A stretch of DNA of 5,087 nt, taken from Bacillota bacterium (GTDB lineage Bacteria > Bacillota_A > Clostridia > Lachnospirales > Bianqueaceae). The stretch spans positions 1 to 5,087 of the forward strand of contig JAFOIR010000328.1 of assembly GCA_017420625.1 (NCBI GenBank). The letters are read 5' to 3'. Of this stretch, positions 1 through 4,534 are shown in pieces. Position 1 is the first letter of the stretch. Every line of letters begins with the position of its first letter. Both the position numbers and the translations under genes were made by a program. Below the pieces are notes generated by a model. The model did no database searches, was not told the origin of the DNA, and saw only the letters and a list, made by a program, of their open reading frames with translations.

Positions 1-1302
1 CTGCATCTTGACCAGAGAAGAAATCTTATCTTTGGGCATGTTGGTTGCAACGGCAGATGATAAGCTATCCATAAGAGGCATGTAGCTGGTCAGGATGGCA
101 GGAGAAGTAATTTTATCTACAACAGCTTGGATCATTCGCATCTGATTACGGCCACGGGCAAAATCTCCACCACTCAGACTATGTCTTTCCCGGACAAAAG
201 ATAACGCCTGTTCGCCATTGACATGGTTGTATCCAGCTTCAAAATATTTACCATCCCATGATTCAAATGCTTCATCGGAATATACTTCTACGCCACCTAA
301 TGCATCGATAACATTCTCGAAACCGCTAAAATTGATTCTGGCATAGTAGTCAATTGCAAATCCATATAGATCTTCCAGAATCTGAACAGATGTATCCAGT
401 CCCCAGATGCTGGCATGAGTGAGCTTATCATGTGATCCCCAAGGAAGTTCAACATAACTGTCACGAGGGGTAGTAACCAGTAGGATTTCTTTGGTCTCTG
501 GATTAACAATTGCCAAAATGTTCACATCTGAACGACCGCCATCAATATCGATTTTACCGTATCCATCATTACCGGAGAGATATACAATGAAAGGCTCCTG
601 AGCTACTTTGACATCTTCACGACGTTCAATACTATTTTCGGATTCTTTTTCCGGTGTTTTGATGATTTCCTTGTAGGTAAACTCCTGAAGAGGTTTGGTT
701 TCGGTATTGAAGTTAGGATAGGTTTCTTCCACTAATCCGCGGAAGGCTTCGTTGAAGATAATGGCACTGACTTCGCCGGAGTAGAGTCCGGCGGCTGCCG
801 TAATGTAGCTGTTGTACGATACAGTGGAAAGTTCGGATTCGAAGTGAATCTGTAGTTCAGATAGAGACTGTTTGGTTTTAGCTTGATCAAGGGTGGACTG
901 GATTCCGATTGCCTGCCCGGCCAGATCCTGCAGACCTTCCATGCCGCTGTTGGTCAGAACCAGGATGGACATGCGGCTGGTAATCGTACTATCTTGTGAA
1001 GAAGCACTGACATCAGAAAGTGCTTTATTGGTTTTCCAGAGATAAACAGAGCCAGTGATCAACACAATAGCAATTATAACGGAGTAGATCAGCCCTACCA
1101 TTTTTCCATGCTGAGAAATCTGCATGATAAGAGAGATAATACAAAGTGCAGCCAGGACCGCACCGATGACGATCAGAAATCGAGTGGGCAGGATTGCGAT
1201 CTGCATGAGCAGAACGACCAGTGCAACTGACGCCAGTACCTGCAGAACAAAAAAGATGATACCGGCAATGTTCACTTTCTTTGAGTTCGTTTTAGTAGCC
1301 AT
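1..1302 (-). CDS. LytR-CpsA-Psr (LCP) family glycopolymer transferase, CpsA-like, C-terminus cut by window edge
   Basis: LCP proteins transfer undecaprenyl-linked glycopolymers (wall teichoic acid, capsule or similar) onto peptidoglycan on the outer face of the membrane. The reading frame is open for 434 codons from the ATG at 1302 to base 1, with no stop, so the C-terminus is missing. A lysine-containing N-terminus is followed by three predicted membrane helices (about residues 11-33, 42-63, 70-88), which puts the rest outside. Residues about 110-205 form an accessory region with solute-binding-protein-like phrases (DLAGQAIGIQ, LYSGEVSAII). The LCP domain runs from about 239: D246, RSD (257-259), TTPRDSYV (278-284), DALGGVEVY (333-341), and RER at 371-373 followed by GDFARGRNQ (379-387). 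These match the conserved acidic and arginine residues that bind the pyrophosphate lipid head group in pneumococcal Cps2A. Three helices plus accessory plus LCP is the CpsA/Cps2A architecture. An AGAGGA Shine-Dalgarno lies 5 bases before the ATG. The polymer it transfers cannot be read from the sequence. Confidence 0.93.
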   Translation of the reverse strand, partial: MATKTNSKKVNIAGIIFFVLQVLASVALVVLLMQIAILPTRFLIVIGAVLAALCIISLIMQISQHGKMVGLIYSVIIAIVLITGSVYLWKTNKALSDVSASSQDSTITSRMSILVLTNSGMEGLQDLAGQAIGIQSTLDQAKTKQSLSELQIHFESELSTVSYNSYITAAAGLYSGEVSAIIFNEAFRGLVEETYPNFNTETKPLQEFTYKEIIKTPEKESENSIERREDVKVAQEPFIVYLSGNDGYGKIDIDGGRSDVNILAIVNPETKEILLVTTPRDSYVELPWGSHDKLTHASIWGLDTSVQILEDLYGFAIDYYARINFSGFENVIDALGGVEVYSDEAFESWDGKYFEAGYNHVNGEQALSFVRERHSLSGGDFARGRNQMRMIQAVVDKITSPAILTSYMPLMDSLSSAVATNMPKDKISSLVKMQ

Positions 1303-1358
1303 AGTTTTCCTCTAAATATTGAAAATAATGATTGTCTTTTTTGCGTTAGCAATAATCT

Positions 1359-1387
1359 ATTATATTACAATTTTGTTAAGAAGGCAA
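1359..1387 (-). promoter_or_regulatory. Probable sigma-A promoter of the LCP gene
   Basis: On the minus strand a perfect -10 hexamer TATAAT (1364-1359) is preceded by TTGCCT (1387-1382), a four-of-six match to the -35 consensus, with exactly 17 bases between them. Transcription would start near 1352, giving a leader of about 50 bases before the ATG at 1302. A small TTGC-GTTA-GCAA stem-loop (1341-1352) lies at the predicted transcript start. There is no TG extension in front of the -10. Confidence 0.7.
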
Positions 1388-1415
1388 ACGATATTTTGTA
1401 TAAATCGTGCCGCAT
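1365..1415 (-). CDS. Possible 16-codon leader ORF with consensus ribosome binding site
   Basis: A minus-strand ATG at 1415 opens a 16-residue frame (MRHDLYKISFAFLTKL) that ends with TAA at 1365-1367, just before the -10 box of the LCP promoter. It is preceded by AGGAGGTG (1429-1422), the best Shine-Dalgarno match on the minus strand, at an ideal spacing of 6 bases. The peptide is basic at the start and hydrophobic in the middle; I recognise no family. The LCP promoter would start RNA downstream of this ORF, so its expression needs a separate promoter. The only candidate seen is a weak one (TATATT at 1490-1485, poor -35). It may be a short regulatory leader peptide, a relic of a lost gene, or chance. 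Confidence 0.25.
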   Translation of the reverse strand: MRHDLYKISFAFLTKL

Positions 1416-1442
1416 ATTTGACACCTCCTCGATCAAAATGAC

Positions 1443-1471
1443 GAGAATGACGGGAACCGCCGCTGATTCTC
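1443..1471. repeat. Imperfect inverted repeat just upstream of the tmk -35 box
   Basis: GAGAAT at 1443-1448 is mirrored by ATTCTC at 1466-1471, separated by 17 bases. Allowing one mismatch, the arms extend to eight bases (TCATTCTC against TGATTCTC). The right arm ends three bases before the tmk -35 hexamer, where an operator could sit. The short arms and single occurrence make this weak evidence for a binding site, and no T-tract follows, so it is not a terminator. Confidence 0.2.
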
Positions 1472-1473
1472 TC

Positions 1474-1502
1474 TTGAAAAACTGAATATACCCTGTTATA
1501 AT
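1474..1502 (+). promoter_or_regulatory. Strong sigma-A promoter of the tmk operon, extended -10
   Basis: TTGAAA (1474-1479) and TATAAT (1497-1502) are separated by 17 bases, and TGT at 1494-1496 supplies the TGn extension of the -10 element. Transcription would start near 1509, leaving a leader of only about 29 bases before the preferred tmk start codon. It is the only good plus-strand promoter I see ahead of the five co-directional genes, so it probably drives the whole operon. Confidence 0.8.
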
Positions 1503-1523
1503 AATTTTATTCAGGGAATATAC

Positions 1524-1533
1524 AGGGGGTGAT
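1524..1533 (+). promoter_or_regulatory. Ribosome binding site that fixes the tmk start at TTG 1538
   Basis: AGGGGGTGAT differs by one base from the ideal complement of the 16S rRNA 3' end. A GTG at 1529-1531 lies inside this site and would have no spacing, so it cannot be served by it. The in-frame TTG at 1538-1540 follows the site by 4 bases, about 8 from the G-run core, and fits normal initiation geometry. Confidence 0.75.
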
Positions 1534-1537
1534 CGGC

Positions 1538-2167
1538 TTGGGTCTGTTTGTTTCCATGGAGGGACCTGATGGGTCCGGAAAGACCCTGCAGATGGATCTC
1601 CTGGAAAAGAAGCTTCGGGAGGAAGGCTATGAAGTCGTTCGTTCCCGTGAACCCGGCGGTACCGAGGTCGGGGAAGCGGTGAGACAGATTCTGCTCACGC
1701 CTTCTTATTCCGGAATGGATGCGGTGACGGAAGCACTGCTCTTTGCCGCCCAGAGACGTCAGCACGTGATGGAAAAAATTCGTCCGGCGTTGGCGGAAGG
1801 CAAGATCGTTCTCTTAGATCGGTACGTGGATTCGTCGCTGGTCTATCAGGGGATCGGCCGGGGCTTAGGCATGGACTTCGTCCAGATGATCAATGAACCG
1901 GCGATCGATGGGCTCTATCCGGATGTGACGTTTCTGGTCTACGTGGACTATGAAGAAGGTCTTCGCCGTAAACGTGGTCAGAGCGGACATACCCTGGACC
2001 GGCTGGAGGAAGAGAAAGAAGATTTCCATCGGATGATCAACAAGGGTTATTATTCCTTAGCCGAGAGGGATCCTAAGCGAGTGATCCTGATCGACGGGGC
2101 GAGAAGCCCAGAGGAAGTTGCCGGAGAGATCTGGCAGAAGATGCAGGGATATTTGCAAACTATCTGA
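1538..2167 (+). CDS. tmk: Thymidylate kinase (dTMP kinase)
   Basis: Cytosolic enzyme that phosphorylates dTMP to dTDP with ATP, a required step to dTTP for both de novo and salvage routes. At 209 residues from TTG 1538 it has normal family length. Visible motifs are the P-loop EGPDGSGKT (8-16), REPGG (37-41) for dTMP binding, AAQRRQH (70-76), the DRY signature followed by VDSSLVYQG (94-105), and an arginine-rich LID segment LRRKRGQSGHTLDR (142-155). The TTG start is preferred over GTG 1529 because the Shine-Dalgarno overlaps that GTG, and the resulting N-terminus (MGLFVSMEGPDG) resembles the usual Tmk beginning. It is the first gene of the operon, 34 bases before darA; in B. subtilis tmk also precedes the DarA homologue yaaQ. 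Nothing looks damaged. The kinase assignment is secure; the exact start is less so. Confidence 0.96.
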   Translation: MGLFVSMEGPDGSGKTLQMDLLEKKLREEGYEVVRSREPGGTEVGEAVRQILLTPSYSGMDAVTEALLFAAQRRQHVMEKIRPALAEGKIVLLDRYVDSSLVYQGIGRGLGMDFVQMINEPAIDGLYPDVTFLVYVDYEEGLRRKRGQSGHTLDRLEEEKEDFHRMINKGYYSLAERDPKRVILIDGARSPEEVAGEIWQKMQGYLQTI

Positions 2168-2201
2168 TTTCATCATATTTATACCTTTAGGAGGGATCAA
2201 A

Positions 2202-2531
2202 ATGAAACTCGTTCTTGCCATTATTCATGACGAAGACTCTCAGAAGCTCACCACAGCGCTGAACCGCGCACGCTTCCAGGTCACCAAGCTTGCTTCGACC
2301 GGTGGATTCCTTCGTGTGGGCAACACCACGATGCTGATCGGCTGTGAGGAAGAGAAGCTGGAAGAAGTTCTGGGAATCATTCAGGAAAAATGCCAGACCG
2401 TCAAGCAGATGACGATCGCCAACCAGCCCTATACCACCACAGCGGAAGGTTATATCCCCTATCCGATCGAGGTCACAGCTGGCGGCGCGACCGTATTCGT
2501 GCTGGATGTTGAGTCCTTCCACAAGTTCTAA
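2202..2531 (+). CDS. darA: Cyclic di-AMP receptor DarA/PstA (YaaQ), PII-like
   Basis: Small cytosolic trimeric PII-like protein that binds the second messenger c-di-AMP; its downstream target remains poorly defined. The 109 residues equal the B. subtilis protein in length and align along the whole sequence. It begins MKLVLAIIHDEDS and carries the core block TKLASTGGFLRVGNTT (about 28-43), whose loop contributes to nucleotide binding. It ends with YIPYPIEV, the conserved GGATVFVLDV stretch and a final FHKF. The ATG at 2202 has AGGAGGG at 2189-2195 with six bases between site and codon. A longer in-frame extension back to 2118 would overlap tmk, lacks family support and is not used. The gene lies between tmk and holB, as in other Bacillota, but without the YaaR gene found between them in B. 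subtilis. The placement ties c-di-AMP sensing to a DNA-precursor and replication operon, though functional coupling is only inferred. Confidence 0.96.
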   Translation: MKLVLAIIHDEDSQKLTTALNRARFQVTKLASTGGFLRVGNTTMLIGCEEEKLEEVLGIIQEKCQTVKQMTIANQPYTTTAEGYIPYPIEVTAGGATVFVLDVESFHKF

Positions 2532-2575
2532 AAAGGAAGGATCGTTTGCTTTCAATCTCAAAGGAGGTTCCCCTG

Positions 2576-3577
2576 ATGAGCGCACAAGTCCTCGGAGGCC
2601 ACTCGGGAGCCTCTTTTTCTGCCATTTTGGGGCATGAGGAAGCGAAAAAGCACCTCTCGGAAGCCGTCCGGGACGGGCATATTTCGCATGCCTATCTGAT
2701 CGAAGGAATTCCCGGCGTCGGAAAGAAGATGCTGGCAGATGCGTTTGTGGCGGAGCTTTTCGGAACCGAAGAAGAGCGCCGGCTTCTTTCGCATGGGAAT
2801 CATCCGGACGTCAAAAAGATCCGGCCGCTGCCGGAGAAAAAGAGTATTTCCAAAGAACAGATCCAGACGGATCTCGTGGGAGATATCGATATCCGGCCTT
2901 ATAAAGGCCGGTATAAGGTCTATATCATTGAAGAAGCGGACAAGCTGACCGTCGAAGCGCAGAATACTATGCTGAAGACGATCGAAGAACCGCCGGAGTA
3001 TGGAGTGATCCTGCTCCTTGCAGAGAGGGCTTCCTCTTTTCTGCCGACGATCCTTTCCCGCTGTGTGAAGATCTCTCTTCAGCCGCTGCCTGTCGAGATG
3101 ATTACCGAGGTGCTGGTGCGCCGGGGAGTCTCGGAAGAGCAGGCACGGGCGGCCGCTGTTTTTGCGCAAGGATCCCTTGGAAAAGCACAGATGCTGCTTT
3201 CTGATCAGGACTTTTCTGCCATGCGCAGAGATCTGTTTGGGTTTCTGGCGAGAGTGCCGGAACTTAAGCCAATCGATGTTCTGCGCGGTGCAGGACTATT
3301 TGAAACATATAAAAAAGAAACCCAGCAGCTGCTTGATCTGATGCTGCTGTGGGTAAGAGACGAGCTGATTTACCTGGCAACAGGCGATCCGGACCGGATC
3401 CTTACGGTCGATTACCGGCAGGAGATCTGCCGGGGGGCGGAGAAATACTCACTGGAGAAACTTGGTGAGATCGTTCTGCTGATCCGTCAGATCGATACCG
3501 GTCTTTCACAGAATGTGAACCGTGATCTGGCACTGGACAGACTGATGACAGGTTTGATGATAGAAAGAGAAGGTTAA
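2576..3577 (+). CDS. holB: DNA polymerase III subunit delta-prime (clamp loader)
   Basis: AAA+ subunit of the clamp loader that, with delta and tau/gamma, opens and loads the beta sliding clamp at primer ends. It has 333 residues, usual for the family. Signatures: HAYLIEGIPGVGKK (38-51, Walker A position but Lys-Lys instead of Lys-Thr/Ser), NHPDV (75-79), YIIEEADKLT (116-125, Walker B position without DEAD), NTMLKTIEEPP (130-140), and TILSRC (158-163) with the SRC motif of clamp loaders. The degenerate Walker boxes fit delta-prime, which need not hydrolyse ATP. The zinc-binding cysteines that usually lie between Walker A and NHPDV are all missing: the only cysteines are C163 and C285. The start is ATG 2576, served by AAGGAGG (2561-2567) with 8 bases spacing; an in-frame TTG at 2546 lies upstream of that site and is rejected. 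Two tandem stops (TAA TAG, 3575-3580) end the frame. ricT follows after 4 bases. Confidence 0.93.
   Translation: MSAQVLGGHSGASFSAILGHEEAKKHLSEAVRDGHISHAYLIEGIPGVGKKMLADAFVAELFGTEEERRLLSHGNHPDVKKIRPLPEKKSISKEQIQTDLVGDIDIRPYKGRYKVYIIEEADKLTVEAQNTMLKTIEEPPEYGVILLLAERASSFLPTILSRCVKISLQPLPVEMITEVLVRRGVSEEQARAAAVFAQGSLGKAQMLLSDQDFSAMRRDLFGFLARVPELKPIDVLRGAGLFETYKKETQQLLDLMLLWVRDELIYLATGDPDRILTVDYRQEICRGAEKYSLEKLGEIVLLIRQIDTGLSQNVNRDLALDRLMTGLMIEREG
2893..2911 (+). repeat. Perfect inverted repeat inside holB
   Basis: CCGGCCTT (2893-2900) and AAGGCCGG (2904-2911) form an eight-pair stem with a three-base loop in the coding region for residues RPYKGR. It abuts the palindrome GATATCGATATC (2882-2893). 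No T-tract follows. The encoded residues belong to a conserved stretch of delta-prime, so the symmetry may be incidental, but the RNA stem would be stable. Confidence 0.4.
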
Positions 3578-3581
3578 TAGT

Positions 3582-4475
3582 TTGACGACAGTAATTGGTG
3601 TACGCTTCCGCAAGACGGGGCGTGTATATTATTTTGCGCCCGGTCCATTTCTGATTCAGAAGGGCGATTATGTGATCGTAGAGACGGCTCGCGGAGTCGA
3701 GTACGGACTAGCTGTAACAGAGCCGCGTCTGGCAGGAGAAGAGGATATCATTCAGCCCCTCAGACCCGTGCTCAGAAAAGCCACCGAACAGGATACCGCA
3801 ACATATCAGAAGAATCTTTCGCTGGAGAAAGAAGCAGCGGTGATCTGTCAGGAAAAGATCCGCGAACGCGGTCTGGAAATGAATCTGATCGATGTGGAAT
3901 ATACGTTTGACGGCAAGAAGATCCTTTTCTACTTTACAGCAGACGGACGGGTGGATTTCCGTGAATTGGTGAAGGATCTGGCGACGGTCTTCCATACGAG
4001 GATCGAGCTTCGGCAGATCGGTGTACGTGATGAAACCAAGATGGGCGGCGGGATCGGTATCTGCGGACGGCCGTACTGCTGCAGTACGTTCCTTTCTGAC
4101 TTTGCGCCCGTAAGCATTAAGATGGCTAAGGATCAGAATCTTTCTCTCAATCCCACGAAGATCAGTGGGACATGCGGAAGACTGATGTGCTGCCTGAGAT
4201 ATGAGGAATCGACCTACGAGGAGCTCACCAAGGGACTTCCTTCCGAGGGCGATACAGTAGAGACACCCAGCGGAGCCGGTGAAGTACTGCATGTCAATGT
4301 GCTTCGTCAGCTGGTGAAGGTTGGTGTGAGCCAGGAGAAGGGAGATGTTGTGATCAGCGAATTCCCGCTGGATGAGATCAGGATCCTGCGGCATACGCAT
4401 CGGCGCCGTCCTTCCGATGATCCGGATGAGGTTTCTTCGGAAAAACAGCTCAAAGAGCTGGAACAGGATAAGTAA
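3582..4475 (+). CDS. ricT: RicT (YaaT/PSP1-domain) Fe-S subunit of the Ric complex
   Basis: In B. subtilis RicT joins RicA and RicF in a [4Fe-4S] complex (Y-complex) that partners RNase Y in mRNA maturation and affects phosphorelay, competence and sporulation. The protein here is 297 residues and aligns with that family throughout: VIGVRFRKTGRVYYF near the N-terminus, VETARGVEYG (33-42), FYFTADGRVDFRELVKDL (116-133) and IELRQIGVRDE (141-151). Two cysteine clusters, CGRPYCC (161-167) and CGRLMCC (198-204), provide six cysteines; in the family these include the cluster ligands. About 30 residues at the C-terminus (from RILRHTHRRR on) are highly charged and extend past the B. subtilis protein. 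The start is TTG 3582; GAAGG (3569-3573) lies inside the end of holB with 8 bases spacing, so translation is probably coupled to holB. There is no other plausible start before residue 100. In B. subtilis yabA follows; here it does not. Confidence 0.94.
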   Translation: MTTVIGVRFRKTGRVYYFAPGPFLIQKGDYVIVETARGVEYGLAVTEPRLAGEEDIIQPLRPVLRKATEQDTATYQKNLSLEKEAAVICQEKIRERGLEMNLIDVEYTFDGKKILFYFTADGRVDFRELVKDLATVFHTRIELRQIGVRDETKMGGGIGICGRPYCCSTFLSDFAPVSIKMAKDQNLSLNPTKISGTCGRLMCCLRYEESTYEELTKGLPSEGDTVETPSGAGEVLHVNVLRQLVKVGVSQEKGDVVISEFPLDEIRILRHTHRRRPSDDPDEVSSEKQLKELEQDK

Positions 4476-4493
4476 GCAACTGAAAATATGGAT

Positions 4494-4499
4494 GAGGAG
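4494..4499 (+). promoter_or_regulatory. Candidate distant Shine-Dalgarno for the methyltransferase gene
   Basis: GAGGAG is the only good ribosome-binding match upstream of the methyltransferase ATG at 4535, but it is 35 bases away. It lies immediately 5' of the perfect stem-loop at 4501-4522. Folding of that stem would leave about 13 unpaired bases between site and start. No Shine-Dalgarno-like stretch is present in 4523-4534. Confidence 0.4.
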
Positions 4500-4500
4500 A

Positions 4501-4522
4501 GGCCGCAGCGTAAACTGCGGCC
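4501..4522 (+). repeat. GC-rich stem-loop between ricT and the methyltransferase gene
   Basis: GGCCGCAG (4501-4508) pairs perfectly with CTGCGGCC (4515-4522) around a six-base loop CGTAAA. Seven of eight pairs are G-C, so the RNA hairpin would be very stable. Neither strand has a T-run after it (plus strand continues ATTACCTATTCG), so it is not a standard intrinsic terminator. It lies in the only gap longer than 45 bases within the operon, directly before the next start codon. It may act in transcript processing or stability, weak attenuation, or placing an upstream ribosome binding site near the start. Confidence 0.8.
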
Positions 4523-4534
4523 ATTACCTATTCG

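Noticed and set aside
297..509. 70-codon minus-strand ORF
   Set aside because: It lies in another frame inside the LCP gene; its protein has no family resemblance, while the LCP frame shows continuous conserved motifs.
774..793. Seven-pair inverted repeat CGCCGGA / TCCGGCG in the LCP gene
   Set aside because: It is short, inside coding sequence, and has no T-tract on either strand; no function can be argued.
1124..1315. 63-codon plus-strand ORF opposite the LCP N-terminus
   Set aside because: It is the antisense image of the LCP membrane helices, with no ribosome binding site or recognisable protein.
1438..1455. Tandem direct repeat ATGACGAGA / ATGACGGGA
   Set aside because: Two imperfect nine-base copies are too little to support an operator or repeat family.
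2118..2201. N-terminal extension of darA
   Set aside because: It would overlap tmk by 50 bases, has no family support, and a consensus ribosome binding site marks ATG 2202.
2546..2575. TTG start for holB ten codons upstream
   Set aside because: The AAGGAGG site lies between this TTG and ATG 2576 and can only serve the ATG.
4072..4088. Seventeen-base palindrome CGTACTGC-T-GCAGTACG in ricT
   Set aside because: It coincides with the codons for the conserved Tyr-Cys-Cys-Ser of the Fe-S motif, so protein constraint explains it well enough.
4501..4530. Intrinsic terminator ending the operon after ricT
   Set aside because: The stem is strong but there is no T-run after it on the plus or the minus strand, and a co-directional gene starts 12 bases later.
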